Shown: one piece after another, positions 36,680 through 47,130 of the stretch | Layout of the letters: each line of letters opens with the position of its first letter | Numbering within the stretch: position 1 is the stretch's first letter | DNA from: Agrocybe praecox | Taxonomy: Eukaryota > Basidiomycota > Agaricomycetes > Agaricales > Agrocybaceae | NCBI GenBank assembly: GCA_964017145.1 | Contig: OZ024840.1 | Span: 4,830,401-4,894,400, forward strand | DNA: 64,000 nucleotides | Direction: 5' to 3' | Notes under the pieces: generated by a model | What the model was told of the DNA's origin: nothing | Database searches by the model: none | The model's input: the letters and a program-made list of their open reading frames with translations, nothing else | Made by a program: the position numbers and the translations under genes

Positions 36680-36709
36680 TTAGGGTTAGGGGGTTAGGGG
36701 GTTAGGGTT
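36680..36709 (+). repeat. interstitial telomere-like repeat
   Basis: Four units read TTAGGG, TTAGGGGG, TTAGGGGG, TTAGGG and a further TT. TTAGGG is the usual telomere unit of filamentous fungi. The G-rich strand points right, as at the right end of a chromosome. The tract lies between a truncated OPT gene and a minus-strand Penelope-like element. Confidence 0.8.
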
Positions 36710-39036
36710 GTTCGAACGAAGGTGCTGAGTGAGAAAGGACAAAGGTGTAGTAGGGAATTCTACTGCACGACCTTTTCGCTTTTATAGCTCTTCAGGTCCT
36801 ATATTTCTCGATAGCTAGATCGGTTAGATCTGTTAACCATCGCGCTTACCGATCTCATTGGTAAGTCTGATTACGATGTTCTATAACAATTAGTAGCTGT
36901 GAAGTCTTACATCCCGCGGGATCGCTGACAAATAACGGCCAGAAGCACGAAATCAATCAGCGATACGCCGCAGTATCAGTAAGCTGTCACTTCCAGCGAC
37001 AACGACCAAAGTAGATCGATGGATATAAATACTTAGCGTAGTGGCCCAATGCGGAAGGTAAGGGATCACGTGATGATGGGCGCTTGTTACGCGCTTATGT
37101 AATCCGCAGTATATCGCAACTCAGCGATATTTTTATACCTACGCTTAGGTTAGGTTCGGGTTAGAGGTTAGGCTACCGAACCGTTCGATAAGTAGTTAGC
37201 TACTGTATTTCCGATTAAGGAATCGACTTACGTTAGAGTTAGAGTTAGGAAAGCGTTTTTCCAATAGATTAGATTTCTCTAGAGCGAACTTGTTATGTTC
37301 AGACTGGGTTTGCTAAGGCTGTAATCAATAAAGATAACCAGTCAATTACGAAAGTCCTTTTGTTATATAATTAAATAACTTAGGGTTTTATTTGTTAAAC
37401 GCAAAAGGCGTTACTAGGATATGTTAGACTCGACGACGAGATGCGTGCATCAATCAAGTGTTTGTTGCGGCTAAAAGCAACTAACTACCCGAACCGAAGT
37501 AAGGGCTAACGTTCGAACGAGGCTGTGGGCAAAGGGACCACCGAGGCCGGTCAATAACCAGCCAAGCTTATACCTGCTATCTGTCGCGGGTTCTGCACAG
37601 GTCAGGTAACGTCTCGCATTATCTCGCGATTAACCGTAATCCTTCCCCGACGAGGCATGGCCTTTGAGTGGTTTGCTTTGGCACGGGCGCTACTAGTCTA
37701 TGCTATTGGTTGTCTTTGGCCAATTAAATCGGCTACCAAGCAGCTAAATAGTCTATGCAATGGGTGAATATCGCAAGGGTTTTAATGCCGAGCAATTTAG
37801 ACACGTCGCGCGTACTCGAGATCGATCCGAATCAATCTGAAGTCGTTCTACAGTTTTTATTATACCACACATTCGACCACCGCCGACGCCTTCTGAGATC
37901 TTACGGGATCAGGGAATCAGTCGTATCTAGTAGCACAGTTTTTTATTATCTGCCATATCCGCCACCTAGGTTGGCGAAGAGGGTATCTTCCAGTCTTGGG
38001 CGCCATTCCAGATCGCCAGCTTCAGCAGGTTCTTCGCGAACCCGGCCGGGTTCGTTTGGGGCTTCTGCAAAGCCGAACGGAAGGACGGCAATTGGTGGAT
38101 GATCCGCCAATTCCCTCTCGTAAACATTCAATACTTCTTGTTTCCAAGAACTTGTTAAGTCGAACAGGTTTCGTGTACGCTTTCGCGATACGATCAGTCG
38201 ACGGTTGAGAATATCAGTTTTAGTGACATCCGGAACACGGGTCTGCCAGCCTGGCCGCACATATAGGGGCGTGTTAACGTCCGAATACATGTCAGTGTAC
38301 TGTTTAGGCCAATGATCAGTATGATTCTCGTAGCGAAAGAGTCCTGTTTCCAGGGTCAAAGCGCCATCACGCTGACCTCTATTGAGGTATTCGCGCCAAT
38401 ATTCATAGATAGTATTGATATATCCTTTTGCGTTGAAATAGTTCCATGCTGTATTAAAGCTGCCTTTAAGTACCAAAACGCCCGCGTCGTTATCGCGATG
38501 TTGAGAGTTAACGCTTAAGCGATTATCCCATCGTTTTGAAATGTCAGACTTAAGCCAGCCATATATCATATCCTGCGGGTAACCGCGTGCGATGTACAGT
38601 CCTGCTAAGGAGTGTAGAGCATCTCGGTAGTCGCTAAATTTACTACTTAGCACGGCTAAACGAGCCATCTCACCCCAGAACGTACCACGTTTAACGTCGT
38701 AAGGGTGATGGCTAGCGAAAGGAACTCTTTCTTGATGGTTGCGAAGCTTGCGGTATGGTTTATGTTCTAATTTTTTATTATCATCAACATAGAGGAACAT
38801 GTCCAGAAACGGAGCATGTGTGGGCGACGCATCCCATTCTATTACACAGGTGTGTATCTGGACGCATGAAACGATTTGAACGGCGTGTTCAATCGTGTCA
38901 GCGTATACAATTGCCAGACAGTCATCAATATAGCGCCCGTAGAACGGGACGTCTTTATTATTCATTATTTTACTTTCTACTTCATATGCATAGCCATATA
39001 CCATCTCCCACCTCAGGCATCCCACCCAGCCCCATA

Positions 39037-39037
<1 letters not shown>
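36710..39037 (-). mobile_element. 5'-truncated Penelope-like element, Coprina type
   Basis: The element is read on the minus strand. It consists of a partial reverse transcriptase gene (37946-39040) followed by about 1.2 kb of non-coding 3' sequence that reaches the telomere-like repeat at 36709. No endonuclease (GIY-YIG) domain follows the RT, as in the telomere-associated Coprina elements of basidiomycetes. The 5' part, including RT motifs upstream of the catalytic box, is missing; readable RT begins near 39005. The non-coding part contains looser GGTTAG-type motifs (37145-37175 and 37229-37247). Confidence 0.72.

Positions 39038-39040
<3 letters not shown>
37946..39040 (-). pseudogene. Penelope-like reverse transcriptase, C-terminal part
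   Basis: The open frame is about 364 residues long. It enters the palm at YGYAYEVESKIMNN and carries the catalytic box FYGRYIDDCLAIVY (Y37-D40). The next Penelope-type landmarks are FLDMFLYVDD, LEHKPYRKLRNHQER and FASHHPYDVKRGTFWGEMAR, then a thumb-like region (GYPQDMIYGWLKSDISKR). The SHHP.+.KRG pattern separates Penelope-like RTs from LTR and LINE RTs. The first 13 residues look foreign. The fingers and palm motifs before YIDD are absent, so the protein cannot be active as it stands. No endonuclease domain follows. The remaining frame is free of stops, which suggests a fairly recent insertion. Confidence 0.8.

Positions 39041-39068
<28 letters not shown>
39040..39068. repeat. homopolymer of 29 T
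   Basis: An unbroken T run on the plus strand is followed by CCAGGG. It sits at the junction between the truncated Penelope-like element and the Harbinger-like remnants. It could be the poly(A) tail of a minus-strand retroposed sequence, or a slipped polypyrimidine tract. Confidence 0.9.
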
Positions 39069-39429
39069 CCAGGGTCACTGGCACCAGGTTAGGGCCTGTC
39101 TGGATCTCAGCTCCAACAAAGCATGTCAGCCAAAATTGAAGCTGACAAGTCCTCGCAACCGATCTTCAGGCTCTGAGACTGAAGCAGAGCTTGAAAGGTG
39201 TTTGGTTGACACCTGGCTTCAGCCTAATGGTGACAAAAAAGTGACATGGCTGCTATTCCATTTCCCTCAACATTGTGTACAGCCATTGTGATGTTTGTGG
39301 CATTTTGAATTCTCAACTGGAGGTACACCAAAAAAGCCACCAAATGTGCTGATCACTGGTCAAATGTAAATCAATTTCTTTGTTATTTCAGTTTTTGGAT
39401 CCCCACTGATTGATATCCAGCTGAAAAAC

Positions 39430-40284
39430 AGTTTCTTGAGGTCAATGCACATCAGAGTGCCTCTGGATTTGGGTGGGATGATGAGTTGAAGATGGCTATG
39501 GCAACTGAAAGGGTATGGCAACCCTGCATAAAGGTATGTCCTCAGTTCTTTATTTTTGAGAGCTCCACCTGCTAACTATCCTCGTCAAAGGCACATCCTG
39601 GGGCCAAGAAGTGAAGAAATACTCCCTCCCTCCCCCTTTGCAATGACATGCTTTTCTTGGTCAATGGCATAGCAGGGAATCTGCCTTCTACGCCGGATGG
39701 TCTCCAGCGCAAACGGCTGACCATGATGACCGGGCATCCAGTGATAGTGGAATTGATCCATTGGATGACCCTCATGATGGCACAATGGGATCTTGACTGA
39801 CTCGAACATCCTTGGGAATCTCTGGATCATTGAAAACCATGATGGATGATGATACAGCTATACCAGTGAGTCATTCTCAATTCACTTTGAAACAATGTGC
39901 TAAATAATCATGTAATCAGGCTACTCCTGCCCTCCTAGCAAACATGTGCATGCACCTACAGAGTCACCTGTGGTGTCTACAAAACAGCACCAAAACGGAC
40001 GACGACACACAACTCAAGCAGATTCCATCACCAACGTAGGTCAGACCATGAGTGCAGTTGCATCTGCACTTACGGCTGTGACTGCTCTTTCAACTCCTAT
40101 TTGTAGACAAAAAGCATTCGGGGTTTTGGTTGAAGATGATGCTTATTCGTCAAATAAGGAGACTGCAATTATGGACCTTTTTACTGACCATATTAATATT
40201 GCTGACATATATACTGACATTAGAGAAAAGGAAAAGCATGTCAATAGTAAAATCTATGCCTTCCTCAAGAAGGTTTCTTTGTGA
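39430..40284 (+). pseudogene. Myb/SANT-like protein of a PIF/Harbinger-type element, decayed
   Basis: Two blocks typical of the SANT-like partner protein of fungal PIF/Harbinger elements are readable: SGFGWDDELKMAMATERVWQ with AHPGAKK after an intron (about 39455-39615), and later ALTAVTAL, then KAFGVLVEDD, ETAIMDLFTDHINIADIY and the end at 40284. The blocks are in different frames and stops lie between them, so the gene is not functional. Confidence 0.6.
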
Positions 40285-40289
40285 GTTGG

Positions 40290-40476
40290 GATCATGGACA
40301 CCAATGAAGTTATGAATTGCACATAAGATATTCAGGCACTGTTTTGAACACTCCAAACTCTCTCTTGTATACACCAAAGATTCGCTGGACCACTGATGTG
40401 CGAACGATGAACTGAGTGCAGAAATAAGAGAGGGGTTCGAAGCGTGAGCTAAACAAAAACAAAACAAAAGAGACAC
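40290..40476 (-). pseudogene. PIF/Harbinger DDE transposase, C-terminal remnant
   Basis: The minus strand gives VVQRIFGVYKREFGVF in one frame and ILCAIHNFIGVHDPN in another. These match the C-terminal E-region (VERIFG.LK..F) and the ALCAIHNFI.IHDP tail of fungal Harbinger transposases. The frame change shows decay. It converges on the SANT-like remnant on the other strand, the usual two-gene layout of Harbinger elements. Confidence 0.55.
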
Positions 40477-40586
40477 TCAGTAATCGTTGTGAGGTGCTCT
40501 GAGGTTGCGAGACAAGGTTCGGGCTGCGTCCCAGCAGAGGTGAATACGTTTCCGAAGCGGTTGAGATGTTACAAAGCGAATATAAG

Positions 40587-41199
40587 TAGTGCTGTACAGG
40601 CTCGGCTCGGCCTGAAAGCCCCGGCTTAAGCTCGGCTTTGAGCGGCTCAGGCTTGTGAATATCTATACCCGGGCTCTGAGCTTTTTGTAGGGCCAGCTCA
40701 GGCTCGGCTTTGGCCTGGGCCGTGGCTTCTTACCATAAACAGAATTTTAACTGTGTAGTCTTTTTTTTGTGACTTCATGCCTGTAAACTGTTAATAAATA
40801 ATACATTGTATACATAAAAGTGATCCCCAAAGGTTTACACAAGCCTTAGCACATAAAAAAGCAAAAGCAGAGCGCGGCGAAGCTTATGTAATCTGTCCAT
40901 CATGATAGACAACCCAGAATGGATTGCTTATGTCATATATTTCCGGCAGTATACAATCAAAATCACGAAGAAATAATAAAACAACATAATTCTGTATGCA
41001 AAACACAAATCATTGTTGCCAGATATGGATGTAAATTATATATACTGAGGCCACGGCCTGGGGCTTGGCTCAGGGCTTACAAAATCCAAGCCAAGGCTGT
41101 GAGCTTTATTGAGCTCATCATAAAAGCTCGGCTTGGCTTGGCTTCTGAGGGCCGGCTTGGGCCGGCTTGGGAGCTTGAGGCCGAGCCTGTACAGCACTA
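40587..41199. mobile_element. non-autonomous hAT-like element with 8-bp target duplication
   Basis: Both ends read inward as TAGTGCTGTACAGGCTCGGC, a perfect 20-bp terminal inverted repeat. The direct repeat AATATAAG flanks it on the left (40579-40586) and right (41200-41207). An 8-bp duplication and TAGTG termini fit the hAT superfamily. The arms continue as imperfect inverted copies of GGCTCGGC/AAGCC-rich sequence for about 150 bases. The A/T-rich core has no transposase. Confidence 0.88.
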
Positions 41200-41404
41200 A
41201 ATATAAGTGAGCAAGAGTCAAAATAAACGAGATTGAGGGCAAGCGAGACGTTACACGGAACGTCGAGGGCGAAATACAAGTGTGTAGACGATATACACAA
41301 CTATATGAGGCGCAGTGACGAAGATACGAGCCGAGAGACAAAGATACGAGCCGAGATTCGAGGTATGAAGCGAGGTATGAGATCAAGACGAGATATGAGG
41401 TTTG

Positions 41405-41510
41405 AGGACGTTCACTGTAGGTTCGGGAACGTTCGAGAAGTGTTCGGAAACGTTCAGGATGTATCTGAGAACGTTCGGGAGGTGTTCGAGGATGTCCGAG
41501 AGCAGTACTG
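41405..41510. repeat. short degenerate tandem repeats around a GAACGTTCG core
   Basis: Units such as GGAACGTTCGAGAAGTGTT, GGAAACGTTCAGGATG and GAACGTTCGGGAGGTGTT follow one another at 21-24 base spacing. The plus-strand frame reads as repeated FGNV/ENVREVF units, but nothing suggests that it is a real protein. Confidence 0.55.
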
Positions 41511-42026
41511 AAGCTGAACTGAGCTGAAGAGAGTGGGGAAGATAACTTTCTTGTATTTTGAGTAGGCAGCTACAATGGTTTTTATACTAGTAAGGTCAAA
41601 AAAAGAAGTAAAATCGAACCATATGAAAGGTAGAGATAAGAGCTCACAAAATAAATGACAAGTCCAAAGAAGTATCGTAAAATGTCGAGAAAAAGGGTCC
41701 AAAATGTATAAAACAATGAAATAGAGACATACGAGCACATGTAATTCGTTCGTTGACGTTCGTAACCCTGAACTAAAGTGTCCCGAACGAAATGGCAAGG
41801 TATACGAACTCCCATAAAGAGTTTGGAATCAAATAAGCGATGTTCGAGCGACCGGTGAACGTGAGAGGTCAGGTGGCGCTTTCCAAGCTCGAAGATCGAC
41901 ATTATGGTGACTTGGGATGGTTCATTACTATCCGGGAAGGGTCGTCGAATGATATTATCAATATGCCAAACCCAGTGGATCACTACCGAATGAACGAGAG
42001 ACATTCAAAGTTGACACAAGCCCGGT

Positions 42027-42540
42027 GATGACGTCATTTGAGGCTTCGAGACGTCGAGAGTAGTTTGTGGTACCACTACTCGTTCAGTGCATGTTGAATA
42101 CATTTGTTAGTGTTCGTAGAGTGTCTCCGAACGTTCTCGAGCCTTCCCGAACCTTTGCAAAGTCATCCGAATGGTACTGAACTCATTCCGAGCCTGAGGG
42201 GTTGTCTGGAGCCTCGAGTGTCGTTCGCTGGCTTCAATACTCGTTCAGTGAACATGAAATACGTTCGTTGTGGTTCGTTGAAGGCCCTAAAGTGTTTGGT
42301 AAGACTGTCGAACGTAGGGGAGCACACTGTGGATAGATGCGAGACACTCAAAGTCATGTAGCTTAAGAAATGACGTCATTTGGGACCTTGGAGCCTTGAG
42401 AGTCGTTCCGGGACATCAGTATTCGTTCGGTGTGCATGGAATACATTTGTTGAGGTTTGTTGAGTGTTTCTGAATGTTTCTTGCTATTTTGCAAGCCTTC
42501 CTGAAGTCATCCGAACGATGCTGCACCTGGGGAATGTGTC
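42027..42540 (+). repeat. three diverged tandem units of about 170 bases
   Basis: The units start near 42027, 42195 and 42372. Each contains, in order, an ACTCGTTCAGTG/ATTCGTTCGGTG block, a CATG.AATAC.TT.GTT block and a TC.GAACG block. The first and third also share TGACGTCATTTG.G. The copies are clearly diverged, so the duplication is old. No coding potential is recognised. Confidence 0.55.
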
Positions 42541-42718
42541 TGAGTGCTCGGAATGGGCTCAAATTCTCACGGACTCAGCCCGGACGCTAATAATAGCCTG
42601 AAATCGAATTTTCAGAGCTTAAAAAAACTCTAGGCGCATCACCACATTCTGTGCAGAAGCATGACGGAGATTGAACAATTCTTGCTGATTCTGAGGTCTG
42701 AATATTTATATGAGCATA

Positions 42719-43321
42719 TTAAGATTCGCCGGTATCGTGTATTCCGGTATCCCTACTCCTTCTGTTCAAAAACTCAGCCGCTGCTTCTTGAGGATGTTGG
42801 AATCGGGGGTGCAAGACTGCAGGGTTTCCTATCATCTGCTCATTTGCACCAGCAGAGCAGTTGTCTTGGTCTATCCTGATGTCTGATTTGATATCCTCTG
42901 GAATGTGAGTGGCTGAATCAACACCAGTCATGTCACTGACTGAGTGATCTGTATGATAGCCCATCTTCTCCAGCTGGCACTTCTTGTGTTGCATCTTGAG
43001 AACATTGTCCGTTGTAAGCACAACACCAGACGACCATTTGACATTGGTATGTGGTTGCACCTTCGAAGCTTCAAGTTCTAACCTTGCCATGTTCAAGACA
43101 TACCCCTGGAATTTTTCCTTCTCCTGTTTTGTAGAAAGCAGTGGTGCTGACCCTGTGTTGGCTGTTGTCTTCAATAAAACCTCCTTGTGTAACGCATAAA
43201 ACCCAACTGTCCATCGTAAGCTACGCCTTGTTTTCCCCTCCATCCATTGTTTATATCCATTGACCTGGTTCCAAAGCTGCATAAGTCCGTCGATTGAATG
43301 GCTAGCTATTAATTTAGACAC
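42719..43321 (-). other. uninterrupted 200-codon frame, unknown
   Basis: The minus-strand frame is long for this A/T-rich area and has no ATG near its start. It contains SHSIDGLMQLWNQVNGYKQW, FYALHKEVLLKT and GYHTDHSVSD. I do not recognise a family. It may be a degenerate exon of a mobile element, since it is surrounded by repeats. Confidence 0.3.
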
Positions 43322-43324
43322 CCT

Positions 43325-43500
43325 TCATCAGAAAAACCTATTTTTGTCTGGGGGCGCTTTAGGTAATTAATGGACTGACCTAATCTTTCTGAGTCTTTTT
43401 GTATCTTTCTGACTCTTTGGGCATCTTTGAGACTAAGTTCATCTCTCTGATTACCAAACTGTCCTTTAAGCTCTTTCCAAGATGCCAAAAACTATTTCTG
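43325..43500. repeat. dispersed repeat, also present near 54705-54895
   Basis: The stretch from AAACCTATTTTTGTCTG through TGATTACCAAACTGTC to TTTCCAAGAT is matched in the same order and orientation at 54710-54870 (AAACCTATTTTGGTCTG, TGATTACCAAACTGTC, TTTCTAAGAT). Its ends and class are unknown. Confidence 0.7.
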
Positions 43501-45290
43501 GATTAAAACAAACAAATAAGCAAGATGATTTTGGACTTTGAGATTTTGAAATAAACACCATTGACGCATGATAGACAATCATAGTCTATGTTAGATCTAT
43601 TTATATTTATGCAAAATCTATTTTTAGAACAATTTGCAGTTTACAAATATTTGGTCACAAATAAGCGCCAAACACATTTTTCATATTTTTAGCATAAATA
43701 TTTGGCTCTGTACAAATATTTACATTATTTATTTTGATTTTAACTGCCACTTCAAAAATCTTTTTGCATTTTGCGCCTGAAAAAACAAAGCTTATGTCAT
43801 AATAAATATTTGCAAACATGCCCCGATTTTTCTCTACACAACCATATAAAAATATTTGATGTGGCTGTGCAAAAAGAGCATGTACCTACAAGCCAACCAG
43901 CAATGCAAGCGTCCAGCGTGGGAAATCACAGTTATGCACAATGGTGTTTTTCTACGATCATGTGACATTTCCACAGCCACACTATAGATAAGATAAGATA
44001 ACTTGACTTAGGACTTGCACGATTTTACATAGCTATGCAGGTGACGTCACACTCACCATGTACAACAGTGACAGACAGTGTGATGTTGACATATCATACT
44101 GCTTGTTGCACAACCACCACCATCCACCACTGCCGTTTGCCATCACCACCGTCCACCACTACCATTCCCCATTGCCACCACACCTCAACAACAATGCAAA
44201 TAACAACAACAAGCACAACACAACCTAAATGCCGAATGCTGCTAGCCAGTGCAGCTACAATTCTATATCAAATATAGGCAGTTTCCTACCCTACGTGATA
44301 CATCCAGGTAGGCAGTTTGCAACCTTCCTAATTTGGACATCCTGGGCTCTGAGAGGAAGCACTGCCGCACTGCTGGGGCTGTTCATAGAGGGCAGGCACT
44401 GGTAAACATGCATAAACAATGCAGGAAAAAGTGTTCCCAAAGTGCCCGCCGCTGTAATTGGGCTTCTGCGCTGCGTTGGGCATCATTCGGGGTGCGGAAA
44501 AAGCGCAAACATGTTTTATGAATATATTTACATCCATTTCCGGCGAGAGCGCCATCATTTATGGCAGGGGCGGGATGGATTGGACAGAATGTTTTTGGAT
44601 GATGTTCAAAAATAGAACACTGCTGCGTTATTAATAGTTACTCAAAATTACATTGTTCGGCCGTGTCAGAAAATCTCAGCAGGTCTCTTTCAGGTGCCTT
44701 GGTACTATTGATTGGATAAAAAGATTAGATATTCATATGTAAATCTAGATTTACATATGTTGTTCCAAATATGGGAACTAATGCCATATAAGGATGATAA
44801 CTAACAAAAAAACAAAAACAAAAACGGAAAAATAACATCGACGCAGAGGGCCATGTTCATCGTTAATATTCGTCATCCAAGTCCAATTCTATATTGCCTC
44901 CTTCTAGCAGGCTTCTGTCGTCGTCGTCGTTATCGTCATCTTCATCATCATTGTCGTCATCGTGAACGCCTCCATTTTCTTTGGCATCTATGCTATTTCT
45001 GAAGGGTTCATTCTCTTCTTGGTCAGAATTCAGGTCAAGGGGGGGAATTTTTTTCACAATATGGTTCAATGGCGATGCCCAAAGCTTTCTGAAATGAGCT
45101 GCAAGACTTGTTTGAATTTTAGCCTGGGAGAGAGCCACATATAAGAGCTACACTGTACCGTAACATACGATACAGTGTGCATGCCCAGTGTACCGTATGA
45201 TATGATATCAAAGTGTTCACTGAACCGGTGAATATAGGGTTACCAATATAGAAATGGATTCTTGCCCTCTGATTGGCTGTTGTCAGGGTT
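43501..45290. other. A/T-rich region without a recognised gene
   Basis: A CAC/CCA-rich stretch lies at 44100-44220. A minus-strand frame at 44863-45138 encodes a polyacidic C-terminus (Asp-rich) after VALSQAKIQTSLAAHFRKL, but it has no ATG start and no recognised family. Confidence 0.35.
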
Positions 45291-45672
45291 TCTCCTATTT
45301 TCCTTTATTTTTCTATATTTATTTCGCATTTTTCCCTTTCTTAGTTATGTAGATATCTTATCTCTTTTATATCTTTGATTATCTCTTTGATTATCTTCTT
45401 GATTATCACTCAGATCTTTGATTAGATACTTATCATCTTTATTTTCCATGAGCACTGCCTCAATTGCTCCACATCATTCTTCTCCTTGTTTCATGATGTC
45501 ATTGTCTTACTCATCCTTCTGTTTTATGATGTAATGTAGGAATATTCTAGAATAGCTGTAGGGTATATATACTGGACATGTAGGGATCTGTAGCCCCAGC
45601 TTCAATCTCTTAGGATATCCACTATCATTGGTGTGATCTTTTAGAACCATTGAGTGTCTCTCTCTCTCTTCA

Positions 45673-45712
<40 letters not shown>

Positions 45713-45764
45713 GCTTTGTCTTTGTTGGTGGCCTTGTCACACTGATTTTAGTGTTGCCCTGACA
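45291..45764 (+). mobile_element. solo LTR of the chromovirus family
   Basis: The stretch begins TGTCAGGGTT and ends CCCTGACA, like the LTRs of the complete element at 48091-54086, and matches them along its length, including a long TC microsatellite. The 5-bp direct repeat GCTGT flanks both sides (45286-45290 and 45765-45769). It arose by insertion followed by LTR-LTR recombination. The TC run here is longer than in the other copies. Confidence 0.92.
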
Positions 45765-45769
45765 GCTGT

Positions 45770-46830
45770 ATAACCTGGAGACTTGTATATTCCACCACCT
45801 TTGTCAGCTCACATGGTTAGGGTTGCAAGCGTTCAGCGCCGTCCTTGGTGGCGCACACCACAGTTCACTGCCAGCAGAACCAGCTTGATAAAAATTAGTC
45901 ATTGAATTGGAGTGCCCAAAGTATAGGTTTGAATATACGTGATCTGTTCTAAGTGAATATTTAGTAGATCAGACTAAATATGTAATAAAATATGCATATA
46001 AGCTCAGCTGGGTGTGCTCCTTTGAGCACTGTGTATTCTGCAAATTATACTAAGTATACAATTTTTTCCAAATAGTGCCACATTACACGCCGTTGAATAT
46101 GAGAAATAGACCCACAAACAGCCGGAAAGCACTGCTCGAGATGCCTCTTGTGCAATTGCATAGATACATTATTTTGAACATTACAAATTGCCGCATTGAG
46201 CGCCGTTATAAACAAAGAATTATGGTACATTTACAAGCTCACTCTCCATTGTGTATCTCAGAAAGTAAGTAAGATAAAAAATGTTTTTCAATACAGTCAA
46301 GTATCTAATCTTGGCTGTACTATCTACTGAATACATCAGGTGCTAACGATCTGCCCCAATCTGTGATAAATGATTGCCCGTGCGCTGCATTTGGCGCCGC
46401 AATGTAAATATGCAATGACCAAATATTATGTGGGTTTTTTCTTCTTTGATATGTGCTGTTTGGTGCGGTAGTTACAATTTCAATGCTATCATGTGGTGAT
46501 AGTAGACATACCAATTTCTCAAAGGTGTACTAGAGTCAATAAGCAGTAATATATTTCCTGGTTTTTGATACAGTCAAAAATGAAATATATTCTACATATT
46601 ACACACCACACTATGCAGCATGCAACAGTTAGAGCTTATTTATTGGCATCTGTACGGCAGCAGCAGCGCCGCACCCTCAGTTAGTTGAAAGTCATACACA
46701 CATGATATCTATTAAATATTTTTATCTGGAAATAATCGTAGGAATGCATTCTCTGCTTATAAATTTGGGAAATAATGACCACCATTGTGCATCATCTGTG
46801 GAGTTCTATATTCTAAAATTAGAAGATAAG
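45770..46830. other. A/T-rich region, no gene recognised
   Basis: Only short frames with no features are seen on either strand. Confidence 0.4.
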
Positions 46831-46836
46831 ATGCTC

Positions 46837-47130
46837 GGCACTTGTTTGTTTTGTTGTGTTTATATATCTATATACCAATTGAAAAGTGTTTTTACCCTAT
46901 GGGTACAATGATTTCTAGTTACTAAACAAGCTAGAATGGGTGAGAAACACTCCTTTAAATTTTACTAGTATACATTGAGCGCTAAATCAAAAGGTAACAT
47001 ACTTGGCACTTGTTTGTTTCATTGCAATTATATGTATCAATTGAACGATGTTGTTACCCTATGGGTACAATTACGTCTAGCTACTAAACAAGTTAGAATG
47101 GGTGAGAAAGACTCTTTTAAATTTTACTAC
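46837..47130 (+). repeat. direct tandem duplication with a 168-base period
   Basis: GGCACTTGTTTGTTT occurs at 46837 and again at 47005. Both are followed by CCTATGGGTACAAT, then by CTAGAATGGGTGAGAAA or GTTAGAATGGGTGAGAAA, then AAATTTTACTA. Two units are visible, with several substitutions between them. Confidence 0.75.

Noticed and set aside
37145..37247. GGTTAG/GTTAGAG motifs as a second telomere tract
   Set aside because: The units are irregular and interrupted, unlike the four clean units at 36680. I mention them only as part of the element's 3' region.
36710..37945. Hammerhead ribozyme expected in Penelope-like elements
   Set aside because: I found no CTGATGA core with a matching GAAA on the minus strand by eye. 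A covariance-model search would be needed to decide.
44863..45138. Acidic minus-strand frame as a gene
   Set aside because: It starts without ATG, ends in low-complexity Asp repeats and lies in repeat-rich DNA. No family was recognised.
45507..45740. Minus-strand frame rich in Arg-Glu repeats inside the LTR, with similar ones at 48316-48588 and 53847-54062
   Set aside because: The Arg-Glu runs are translations of the TC microsatellite in the LTRs. They recur in every LTR and have no protein features.
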